Below, in pieces: positions 46,301-57,507 of a DNA stretch of 64,000 nt. The translations under genes and the position numbers were made by a program. The notes under the pieces were generated by a model. It saw only the letters and a list, made by a program, of their open reading frames with translations, did not search any database and was not told the origin of the DNA. The number at the start of each line of letters is the position of its first letter. The first letter of the stretch is position 1. Origin of the DNA: Dactylellina haptotyla (lineage: Eukaryota > Ascomycota > Orbiliomycetes > Orbiliales > Orbiliaceae); contig CM062388.1 in assembly GCA_031310005.1 (NCBI GenBank), positions 2,594,697 to 2,658,696 of the forward strand, read 5' to 3'.

Positions 46301-47936
46301 CCTGCAGAAATGGAGTCGAGTTTTGCGACCACGGAATGTGAGTTTGGGTTATCCAAACAGGCCCTGAATTTTTATTTTAGCGAAAGTAACTCTCATTCAT
46401 CTTGGGCCGAATGCGACCCAGGCACACAGAAATACATAAGAGACGGTTTATATGATATTTGAACCCTGGCTGTCTCAGGAGCTAATGCAATGCGTGGAGG
46501 ATCACTACCCTTGAAGGGAAGAAGGCGTTGACTATTCAATTGTTTTCTCTTTATTCCATCCCACCATGGCTTTTATTACCCTGATACTCATATTTCTTGT
46601 GTGCATTTTGGCGTATTTTCTTGCAGGGTGAGATGGAACGCGAGAGCTCGCAGGTATTGTGAGATTACTTACAATAGTTTCCACGTCTCTAATGCCGGCA
46701 CTGTGATCATATGACTTGCTAGAGGTCTAGATGCGGGGAAGCCAAGACCGATGATAGTTCGGTTGAAGCAAGCTGTCCTGCTCCGGCCTTAGCGTTTGAC
46801 TAGTGGTGATACCGTGTTGTGGTGTTTATATCCGTCCACATTTTGGTGCCTCTCGACACTCGCAATGCGGAATGGGAAAAAAAGAAGCCTCGCAAACTGG
46901 CATCCCGCGAGTTCGGCGAGCAGGAGGGACGTGCATCGTCATTATCCAACCGGGTGGTGGTGATAAAATAGCTAATAGCAGGCCGCGGTAAGCAGGGGAC
47001 GATATCCTGTTGGCTCGCTCCTCCGCGCATCTCTCCGCGTGGGTGTTTGTGAGGAATGTCGTTGTCCTGGCCGGTTATTGCGTGCTCGACTGACACAATC
47101 ACGCGGCAAACTGATTGGATGCCCGGCGCAGGGATACCTCCACCCACACCGACGACTCGCCTTAACCGCACCTCGACTCTGCTCGACCGCACCTCGTCCA
47201 CCACCGAAAGTGCCCCCGCCAAGCCGCACTCAAGGCGCCGGGTCCGATGGGACCCTGTGGGGAATGCGTGTGTCCCAGCAGATATCTATCTCAATCGCTG
47301 ATGTCAAGTTGCCTTCCAGATGGCACCTTTCCGCTTCCAGAGGCCCGCAGGAAGAGCTCGCAGGTCGCTAACGATAGGCTGATTGATGCTTTGCAATATG
47401 AGCGAGTATTTCGGATCTGCTCAGGAGCGAAAGGGTTCCCCCGAGTTCTCGCTCGCTCCTTCTCGCTCACCACCACAATGGAGCATGTGGGATCCGTGGA
47501 TCCAGAACTCCGGGTGCACGCTAGTTCACAGATTCAAGCTTAGCAGCTACCTAGCGCGCATGCAATTGTTTCTCCACCAGAAGGACGGACGAAGGAAAAG
47601 CAAACTAAAAAACTTCCGCCGATTAGATAAAAAATTTTGCTGAACTGATTAGCAAGCGGGTCGGGACCTTGTCCCATCCCATCATACCGTGCATCACACA
47701 CCAGCTTAGGAAGCTCCGGATCGCAAATATATATAAACAGGATGTCTTCCCAAGAACCTCATGTGCATCTGCCCAGCTCTCTCACCCATTCCAGCACGCG
47801 ACTTTCTTCCAACTCTGCCTGCCTACATAACAGGAGAGGATTTTATATATATCATTTTTTTGATACATATATATAACCTCGACTAACAGAGCCAGCCCTC
47901 CGTTGCATTACCAACCCCCTCGAAAAAGCCGTCAAC
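43331..47936. other. Gene-poor region of normal composition
   Basis: After the AT-rich block, composition is normal but no gene could be supported. The longest open frame, 44653-45123 (+), encodes 156 residues with no recognised domain. Several overlapping frames at 45.2-46.1 and 46.8-47.6 kb are equally plausible on both strands, as in random GC-richer DNA. TATA-like stretches at 47,728-47,742 and 47,845-47,875 precede the SulP start. Confidence 0.4.
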
Positions 47937-50481
47937 ATGGCTTCGTGGCAGAGAGTGGCCGCCAAAGGGCTTGGTATCAAGCTCGATTCCGACGTGAACC
48001 AAGATGCTGTCACCAGAGGCGAATCTATCCAGTCAACTGATACCTACATCGAAGAGGAACCGACGGTTCAAGAATGGGTGCACGATCATATCCCAACTGG
48101 AAAGGAGTGGGTTGAGTTTTTCACCTCGCTCTTCCCTTTTCTTCAATGGATTGGAAACTACAACTTGCTTTGGCTCACCGGTGATCTTATCGCCGGTATC
48201 ACCGTTGGTTTCGTTGTCGTTCCACAAGGAAGTAAGCAAAGACCCTGTTCCAATGACGCAAGAAATAATCTAGAGATACAAGATCTCCCCAATGATACTA
48301 GATATTTTGGCGCCAAGGATGCATTTGCTGATTCTATACTCCGAATTATCTAGTGGCCTACGCTATACTCGCCCAGCTCCCAGCTGAATATGGTCTTTAC
48401 TCCTCTTTCGTTGGTGTCATGATCTACTGGTTTTTCGCCACCTCCAAGGATATCACAATCGGCCCTGTCGCTGTCATGTCTACCCTTGTCGGCACCATCG
48501 TCCTGAAGGCTGAAAAATCACACCCGGAATTCAGCAGGCCACAGGTCGCCAGTGCCCTAGCCGTCATTTGCGGTTGTATAGTGTTCGCCGTCGGTTTACT
48601 CAGGCTTGGTTTCATGGTCGACTACATTCCGTTGCCAGCTATTGCAGCCTTTATGACTGGTTCCGCGCTCAATATCGCGATGGGCCAGATCCCCGGTCTC
48701 TTCGGTATACCTAGCAGCGTGGTCAACAACCGTGCCGAGACATATAAAGTGTTTATCAACTTTTGGAAACACATTGGTTCGGCCAAACTTGATGCCGCTA
48801 TGGGCTTGACTGCCCTGTTCTTGCTCTATGCAATCCGTATCTTGGCCAATCGCATGGCCAAGAGGTTCCCTGCATACAAGAGAACATGGTTCTTCGTATC
48901 CACACTCAGAACTGCATTCGTTATCCTTCTATACACCATGATCTCATGGTTGGTCAACCGCCACAGGCGTTCAAAGCCAGCTTTCAGGATCTTGTCCAAC
49001 GTTCCAAAGGGCTTCCAGCATATGGGCGCCCCAACCTTGAACGCCGATATCGTTGATTCTTTCATTGGCGAGCTCCCCGCTGCCGTTATTGTTCTACTCA
49101 TCGAGCACATTGTAAGCCTTTGTCCACGCACATCATTTAAAGGGATCGAAATTAATGGATTTATATAGGCTATCTCCAAATCGTTCGGCCGTGTCAATGG
49201 TTATCAGATCAACCCTTCACAAGAACTTATTGCTATCGGCATTACCAACATCTTTGGTCCATTCTTTGGCGCTTATCCAGCTACCGGATCTTTCTCCAGA
49301 ACTGCTATCAAGGCAAAAGCAGGTGTCCGAACTCCAATTGCTGGTGTCATCACTGGTATCATCGTTTTGCTGGCAATCTACCTCCTCACAGCGGTTTTCT
49401 TCTACATCCCCAATGCGTCGCTAGCTGCCGTCATCATTCACGCCGTGGGAGACTTGATCACGCCCCCCAATGTTGTCTATAGATTCTGGCGTGTCTCTCC
49501 ACTAGAGGTCGTTATCTTCTTCGCTGGTGTTTTCGTTGCTGTCTTCAGCTCTATTGAGAATGGTATCTACACCACAATCACGACCTCCTTGCTCTCCTCC
49601 TGTTCAAGGGCCATTTCCTCGGCCGCATCCGCGTCCAAATCGTTCCACCAGAGAATTTCTCCACCGAAACTGTTCCCACTGGTTATGGTGCTACCAACAG
49701 GACCAAGGCCGATCCAGAAATCAAGGGCACAGGTGAATCAACTAACGAGGAGCTCACCGAAGCCAACTACCACGACGTCTTCCTCCCAATCGACCACAAG
49801 GACGGCAGCAACCCAGCCATCAATATCGAGTCTCCCTTCCCAGGAGTTTTCGTCTACCGATTCTCTGAGGGCTATATTTATCCAAATGCAGCTCATTATT
49901 GTGATCAACTCATAAATTACATCGAGCTTAAATGTCGTCGCACTTCCTTGGACAGCTTTGCGCGCCTTGGAGACCGCCCATGGAACGATAAGGGACCTCG
50001 TCACTTGAGCGTCGAGGAAGACCACCGCCCCACACTCAAAGCTGTCATTCTCGACTTCTCGGCTGTCAACAATGTTGACATCACATCCGTTCAGACCCTC
50101 ATTGACGCTCGCAACACCTTGGACAAGTATGCTTCGCCCGACAATGTCGACTGGCACTTCGCAGCTGTTAAGAACAGGTGGACCAAGCGCGCTCTCACTT
50201 CCGCTGGCTTTGGTTACCGCACTGAGGATGTCGAGACCAACGCGAAAAACGGCCGTGGTCCGTGGAAGCCATTGTACTCTGTTGCCGAGGTCAGTGCTCG
50301 CGTAGCTGGTATCGAGGACGTCGACGACAATGGCAGTGGCAGCAGCATCAAGAAGACTGATCTCGAAGTTGGTATCCCATCGCAAATACAAAAGAAGAGG
50401 GTGTTAGTGCACAGCATCGCGCGACCGTTGTTCCACGTTGATGTCAAAGCCGCCCTTTTGGCCGCGCAAGAAAATTTGTGA
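47937..50481 (+). CDS. SulP-family sulfate permease, one frame break
   Basis: Exons 47937-48231, 48354-49111 and 49169 onward join in phase. The product has the layout of fungal sulfate permeases (SUL/SLC26): a soluble N terminus, about 12 membrane segments starting at FFTSLFPFLQWIGNYNLLWL, the SulP signature at [31 protein letters not shown], the IFGPFFGAYPATGSFSRTAI segment, and a C-terminal STAS domain (AVILDFSAVNNVDITSVQTL). It would import sulfate with protons at the plasma membrane. The frame breaks once, between IENGIYTTI (about 49,580) and LLLFKGHFLGRIRV (about 49,595 on), where about five family residues also seem missing. The STAS part then stays open for about 290 codons. A 46-base GTATCT-CAAG intron was tested and does not restore phase. 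Confidence 0.85.
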
Positions 50482-51834
50482 TTTTTGGGAATTTGATTCA
50501 ATGATTTCGTTCAGGGATGGGGCTTATACATATGGGCGTTCGTCTTTTTATTTTTAATATATCATTTCATGCCCTTGGTTCATGTTTTGCAAGCGTATTT
50601 AACGCATGGATTACTCCGGCCAACGAGCCTGGATCATTTTTATCTCTATCATTTGAGCGGTGGGAACACAAAAAGCCACAATAATAATATATAATGGATC
50701 AACATGTATCCATGTTTTTACTGAACAAACTTTCAGCCAATTTCGTAGTTACTTTTCGTAGTGAGATCTTATATAACAGATCTTAGATTTAAACAGTTAG
50801 GAGTTTAGGCTCAATCCAAAGGAGGGATCTCGTCGTTCGGATTGATGTCTATCCGGCGCAGATGCCTATACAAAAGGAGCAGGGTTCCAGAATACGATCC
50901 GTTTGGGATTATGTAAACAGCCTGATAGTTGAAATCATGGAGGTGAATGGGCTCACGAATTCAGCCGCGGTCTTTTCTCACTAAGAATTTTGACCTTGAG
51001 CATGGTTGAGCATGGTATCAAACAAATTTGATATTTTGTGTGATTGAGAAGCCATCTACGCCATTGGGTGGTCCTTGCGTTCCGAATTATATGGTTCGCT
51101 TGGGCCGAGCAGGGCAGGGTGTCTAGGGTTGGAAACATGGTTTGAAACGAAATGTGTCTGTGCTTCTGAGGCACAGTTCAAGCTGCATTTAGGCGAACGT
51201 AGACATCATCGTAGAGCTCATAGAGTTTGGGATTGTACATGTATCCAGTCTAGTCTTGTAACTGTATTTCGGTTTTCTTTGAATGGTGGGTGCTAGTACT
51301 CCGTATGCGTTGCCCCTATCTTACATTTATCCCAAAGCTCAAATTTAAAGAAGCGTCTCAAACCATCCGCATCCTTATCGGCCCAACGCCACTTACTTGC
51401 TTATGTTCTTCTCGGAATCTTAACCATGTGGTGAAATCCCGCCAAGACAGGGCTTGAGCGCGCTCGTTCGGGCAATAATCTGGGCAACTCTTCGTCAGAG
51501 CGGCCGGTTCGGTAGCCAATCGTGCCCCGTTCCGCTTCACCAATATGAGCTGCGATGTTTTTGCCTTATCATTCAGGGGCAGGAAATGAGTTGATATTTG
51601 CGGGAGCCTCGGGTTGGCTGGAGACTGAATTGATTGGCGTTTTGCATCTTTATCTTCTGCTTGAGTTCGATTGAACCTGTCTATATACGGTCTACCTACT
51701 GCAACGATTTATCAAGTAAAACTCAGACCAGAGAGCCCTATCAGGTTAGGATAGCATACTATCAGGGATGGAATTTGTACGGTATCTTTTGGGGACGTCC
51801 CCGCCACAGCCGATAAACGAGACGTCCCCTTCAC
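50482..51834. other. Intergenic, no gene recognised
   Basis: No supported gene. It contains the perfect palindrome GGGGACGTCCCC at 51791-51802 close to the next gene. Confidence 0.45.
51791..51802. promoter_or_regulatory. Perfect 12-base palindrome GGGGACGTCCCC
   Basis: A perfect palindrome with an ACGT core. Part of it (GACGTCCCC) recurs at 51821-51829, just before the first usable ATG of the transferase gene. It could bind a bZIP-type regulator, or lie in the true 5' coding exon. Confidence 0.35.
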
Positions 51835-53305
51835 ATGTTGGACGACACCCAAACTTTGCGACAAATAATTGTCGGGTGGACATTGCATTTTAATGATGTG
51901 CTGGATGCCGACAAGCTGCATGCCTCCTTGTCGACCCTACTCGATATTGGAGACTGGCGAAAACTTGGAGGACGCCTTCGGCTGGTATTTATCCCTCTTT
52001 GGCATTCTGCTATTTATCCGAAAATCTAATACTGTTTTAGAAAAACGGGAAACTGGAAATACATGTTCCCCAGCGCTATACTGAGAGTCGCCCAGCCTTG
52101 ACATATTCTCACAAAACTTCCCTGGTAAACCTGAGGGATCACCCACTGGGAAGCAAATTGCCAAACCCTACCGACAAGGCAGCCGTTTCCATATACGATG
52201 ATCCCATGAGCTTTCGGCCTTTTGTGGCTCGGGACCATCACCCAGAGACATTCGAGGATTATCTCTGTCACGACACGCCAATACTATCTCTCCATATCAC
52301 ATCATTCAACGATGCAACTCTCGTGGCCCTCACGTGGCCACATTGCATCATGGACGTGCTCGGTCAACAGGCTCTCCTAACAGCCTGGTGTTTGGTTTTA
52401 GCTGGCCAGGAAAGTCAGCTCCCACCGCTACTTGGTGCCCGACAAGACACTATGGTTGCCCTAGCAGATGATCCATCCGAGCCGCCTGAAGAGTTCGCTT
52501 TGAAAAATAGCCTCCTCCAGGGCTTCGCTTTTGGGAACTTTGTGTTTCATTTGATGTGGGATAAATTCTGGAACCCACCTCTGGAGACTCATATTCTCTT
52601 CGTACCGAAGCAGTTCATGGATAAGTTGCAAACAGAGGCTCAAAATGATCTTAAGAGAGCCTCGAAGGAAGGCGATAAGGAAACACCGATATTTGTCAGT
52701 GAAGGAGATGTGATCACTGCTTGGATGAGTCGTTTGATTTCATCATCCCTTCTAGCTCCACGACCGATAACGGTGCTCCATGCTGTAAACACACGACTTC
52801 GGTTTCCCGCACTCAAGCAGGCCGCTGGCTTATATGTTCAGAATATGGCGCTAGGAGCATTCACTTTTCTGTCTCCTGAAACGGCTCAGAAACGACTTCA
52901 GGTCGCGCTGGAGAATCGGACGCATCTGATGGAGCAAGCGACAAAGGGTCAAATGCTAGCTTTCCTCCGCCATCTCAGATCATCTGGAGCAGCTGTAGAC
53001 CCGCTCATGTTCTGTGTGGCCCTTCAGATGGATTACTTCTGTTCACCAACTGGGAGAGAGCAGACTTCTTCAACGTGATTGACTTTGGTCCTGCTGTGAA
53101 GGCGGCCGGTGAGAAGAGCGAATTCAGAACCAACGCTCCTGGCAAGATGGTGCATCATCACGCACTGTCTCTCCAGCGTAACCAATCGAACATGAATGTC
53201 GTGGTGGTCCTTGGCAAAGAGCAACAAGGACATTACTGGCTATCAGCTTGTCTGCTACCATCAACCTGGGTCAAAATCAAGGAAAGCTTAACGGACACAG
53301 TTTGA
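51835..53305 (+). CDS. BAHD/trichothecene acetyltransferase-like protein, one frame break
   Basis: Exon 1 (from the first clear Met at 51835 to 51984) and exon 2 (52041 onward) join in phase. The PF02458-like transferase features are clear: LDIGDWRKLGGRLRL then GKLEIHVP at the splice, and catalytic HxxxD in WPHCIMDVLG. A C-terminal DFGPA stands in place of DFGWG. Such enzymes transfer acyl groups from acyl-CoA to alcohols or amines; the substrate is unknown. The frame breaks near 53,012-53,017, where TGTGTG seems to carry two extra bases. Before it the protein reads SSGAAVDPLMF; after it, in another frame, GPSDGLLLFTNWERADFF to the stop at 53305. The true start may lie in an upstream exon, since family members have a few residues before HMLDDTQTL. 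Confidence 0.75.
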
Positions 53306-55909
53306 ATTAAACTACGCTTGTAATAAATTCTTCGTTTTTTCTCTTCTTTTCAACTTTATTCAGATACTGGGCGCCGTTATTAAGGCAGGAAATGAGATCT
53401 TGTATCAATCCGTTGTATTTCTATACCCTCATTTCGCTCACGTCTTTGTTCCGTGGAATTGGATCCTAAGAAGAACCACAACTTTGTAATTATTTTATAG
53501 CTTTCGAACAGTACTATATTGACACATGTTTTATAAGAGATCTGCATGTACGGATTGATAATAAATGGAAATGTTTCTGCATGGGGTGCGGTTATTTGGA
53601 TTGCAGTACCCACAGACGCACTTTACTTTACCACTTGAATTTACCCGATGCAAGACGAACCGCGGGTCCGCATATTGAAACGTCTACAACGCACTACCGC
53701 ATGGGCCGTCTAAATTTTAAAATGTCTCTCTCGATTTCGCAATCTAAAGTCTGTGCACTCTGAGATCTCCGCCTCCCAGCATTGATGCACGTGCGCAAAG
53801 ACCGTAGATGCGAGCTGAATGGGAAAATTTTCTGAAGTTCTCAAAGTATCAAAACCGCACGATCCGCGAATTCAACGAAGCTCAAGGCGCACCTGGAACA
53901 GGTTTCTGACAACACCAGTGCCAAGTGTTTTTCTTTTGATCCGGCTGAAAGCATCGTAATTTATTGTATCGTGGCTATTTCTACGACAGGCTGATAGCAC
54001 GAATAAATTCCGATGTGGAAGAATGGTCTGAATCTTGATCCTGGCCCGAGATAAGACAAGATTCTTGGACCGTATTTCTAAACTGTTCCCTGCAGTGTTG
54101 TTGTCCAGTACTGGCCAGTGAAGGCAGCGCAACCACGAGGGTGCTTCACACCACCTGCATAAAATGTCCCTTGCTTCGTTGGGCATGAGCGATATTTTGT
54201 GCCGTAGCTTCAAAAATTTGGTTCTTTTTCTGCCCAGTAATACCACTCCGAAAATATTCCTTTCTTGGTTTTACGATACCACTATATTATCGAGATTCGT
54301 ATTTTTAACGCCTCTTTAATTTCGGGCTCTCTTGGATTCTCTTCGCCCTGACTGTCGAAATCATGGGCGGCCAACCAACGCCTCTACACACACGATCTCA
54401 GATCTTAGCGAAGAGAGGGGTTCATGCTATATCGCCAAAACCGTGATCCATCGGGCAAATGGCCAGCATACTAGCAGCTATATATTTTAGGTATAGGAAC
54501 TACAACTATAACGTAGATCTGGTACGACCTTGTTTTAAAAGCCACACACCCAATTGTAAAGTGGAGTAGTATGTCCCGCTCTTCCGCACGCCCTCGTCTT
54601 GCTGCCAGGGCTGTTTCCGTCTAATGTTGATACCCTCCCACGGAAATTTACAGCGCCCACATACACACGTCCTTTGGTTCTTTCGAATTTCGCCGAGAAA
54701 CATTCTAATGCATTTATCCAGTAATCTACCGGCTATATGTGATCGCGGCTAGCGGTATTGTTGTCTGTGTTATTCCATTTTATCCATGCGACATCTTGAT
54801 GCTGAGTTACATAAAACCCTTTTTCTTGTCTACCAAATATCAAAGTGAACTTGCAGCAGCTTGAATGCCAATGCACAAGAGAAACGCCACTCCCTTCAAA
54901 AAGCGATCGGTGCGTATACTAAAACGTAACCACGTTTCGCCCGGTATTCTTGAATTCAACTTGCCTCTGAGAGCCGAGGCATGCTAAGCCGGCTAAATGA
55001 TGAAGGGCGTATCAACCATATTGGGTAGGCATGAGAATACGAACGATAGGACAAAAACGAGGTTCGCGAAACTAGATTCATGAAATATCCAAGGGCGCAA
55101 CGCATTTTCCCACTTGCACGAGGTGTTCGGTGTAAATCTAGATCTTGCAAGATAAAATTTTCTGGTTTGTGGAAGAAGAACATCCTCTTTGCAAGCCAGG
55201 GAGGAGGAGGCGGCGTGTTACCCCTCCACTCCCCGTTCGCGGTTATAGAATCACAAACTATGATTCGCTTAGACGGGATGTCTCGTCGAATTTCCCTAGC
55301 TGAACAGACACCCTGGGCCGTTTCTCTCTTTCAACGAGAGTAATATGGGTGAAATGGGTGTATTGCGCACATGCTAGAGCTAGAACGGGAAGAAAATCGT
55401 CACAGGCGATTCAGAATCAAGGAGGTCCCCGGACCAACCTCAGCCTGTCGGGAAGCCAGGGCAGCAAGAGGAATGCACTCGCGGCATCGCTATACCGGAT
55501 TAGTGTGGCTGCATATATCCAACATATCGAAAAGGCCTGACCGACGGGCTCGGCCAAGAGGAAAGACATACTAAGCCCGCCTCCGTTCTACTTGATGTAG
55601 TACAATTTCTCAGAAGAGAAGAAGGGAGGGCGACTGGTCTTTAAAGATAAACTGGGTGGGATCCACCTAGTCGGGCCTCCAAGAACTTAAGCTTCCCTCT
55701 TCTCTTCGTCTCTTTTCATTCTCGGTTATGCAGTTTTAGCGTGGGCGTTCCTTCTGGAGTTTAAAGTGGGTACCTGGTATCTAAACCTTCGACAAAGTCG
55801 TCGATTTTCTATCTATCTACGATATAGTTAGTTGGTCGCAACTTAGACGCCTATATTAATAAATATACAGCCAACAAGGGCCAAATAACTGTGACCGACA
55901 TCGCAAGCT
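53306..55909. other. Intergenic, no gene recognised
   Basis: About 2.6 kb without a supported gene. Short open frames on both strands (for example 54246-53872 on the minus strand) show no domain. Confidence 0.4.
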
Positions 55910-57507
55910 ATGAGCGCTCCACAGCCTCCAGTTACTCCTTCGGGAGAAACGAAGGGTCCTATGACGGCTGCTATCGTCATAACCTTCACAGCTTTCGCAC
56001 TGGTCATTGTGACTCTGAGGGCGGTTACTCGATTCATCATTATTCGTCGGACCAGGCTTGGAAGATTATTTCTTGGTAATTGCAATGGTAGGTGTCCAGA
56101 TTTTTAATGACCAAATCTTAGTTAAATAAAACTAACGAATCCAAATATAGGCTGCATCGATAGTTACTGGCGTCTGCCAAGTCTTTCGTGAGTTCTAAAG
56201 AAACATCGGCGATAGATTCAATACTCATCATGAATTCTAACAATTTCGGGTGATTTAGAGGTACAATATGGTACAGGCAGGCATTTTGCAGAAGTTGATT
56301 TGGCCGATTGGAGTACTTCTCTCAAAGTTCGTATCTCTGGAGATCTCAGCTCCTAAGTCTAACTTGTTATTAACTATTGTCGTCCATAGTATCTCTTCGC
56401 TAGTATCGTCGCCTACAATTTCAGTTTGACTCTTACGAAGACTGCCATCTTACTGCAATATCTACGAATCTTTACAAGCAAGATTTTCAGGGTCGCTGCA
56501 TACGTAATGATGTTCATTGTGTTCGGATACGCCACAGAAGCCATATTGACGGCTATTTTCAATTGTGTTCCAGTCCAGGCATTCTGGACGGGTGATCCCG
56601 TGAGCAATATCCCAGCATCTAACTAAAAGATTGTATATCTGATATGTTTCAAAGACTGCCAAATGCATTCCTAGAGAAGCTTTATGGTTTGCCAATGCTG
56701 GCTTGAATATCTTCACAGATTTCAGCATCGCGTTGCTGCCATTGCCTGTCGTGATCAAACTTAACATGCCAAGACGGCAAAAGATCCCATTGATGATGAT
56801 TTTCGCACTCGGTTTTTTGTGAGTCTTGATCTGTCTAATTTCAAACCTAGGTCGCTTTGCAGAATAATTTTCTAACATCATATCGGGTAGCATTTGCATC
56901 GTTTCTATCTTGCGACTTCGGTTCCTCATCATCCTATCGAAATCGATGGATCCGACATGGATCAACCAGCAACCGCGTATTGGTCCGCAATTGAAATGAA
57001 CATCTCCATTGTTTGCGCCTGTCTTCCGGCCCTCAAACCTCTTTCGTCGCCCCATCGATCTTCGGTACGACTGCTACAGGGTCTCAGCCACCTAGCTACG
57101 GGGATTACAGACACGGCAGCAAGAAAATTAGCAGTGGTGGTGGACACGGTCGGAACTTCTCGGATAAAATCAGGAGAAGTAGAAACAGCCACGGAGTTAC
57201 CACTACTGACGAGGAGCTGGAGATGGGCTTCCAGGATATCGAGATATCGGGAGGCAGGGTGCAAAGGTATAGCGTCAATCAAGGCGAAGAAACATCCGCA
57301 TATTACAATAATTCGCTACACGGCAAACCCACATTGGTACATGTAGCTTCTGGCACGACTATGGGTGGGATCAAACAGACCACTGTCATCGAGCAAAATG
57401 TCATTATCACGCGAGAAGGTAGGGATAGTGGCAGTGAAAGTGAGAGCGTTAGAAAATTAGTCCACGTACCCACTGGCAAGGCTGGAGAAATACTTGGGAA
57501 GAGGTAA
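55910..57507 (+). CDS. Rhodopsin/PTH11-like seven-helix membrane protein, multiple frame breaks
   Basis: Exons can be read from 55910 to 57507, with introns at about 56,088-56,152, 56,191-56,258, 56,326-56,389, 56,599-56,653 and 56,820-56,890. The product matches the fungal rhodopsin-domain (PTH11-related) family: AAIVITFTAFALVIVTLRAVTR, EDYFLVIAM, QYGTGRHFAEVD, NFSLTLTKTAILLQYLRIF, ILTAIFNCVPVQAFW, LWFANAGLNIFTDFSIALLP, and a cytoplasmic Gly/Ser-rich tail. These integral membrane proteins are thought to sense the environment. The frame breaks three times: near 56,060 (before EDYFLVIAM), at 56,958-56,963 (TGGAT where TGGGAT is expected), and near 57,043-57,053. As given it cannot make the full protein. 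Confidence 0.7.
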
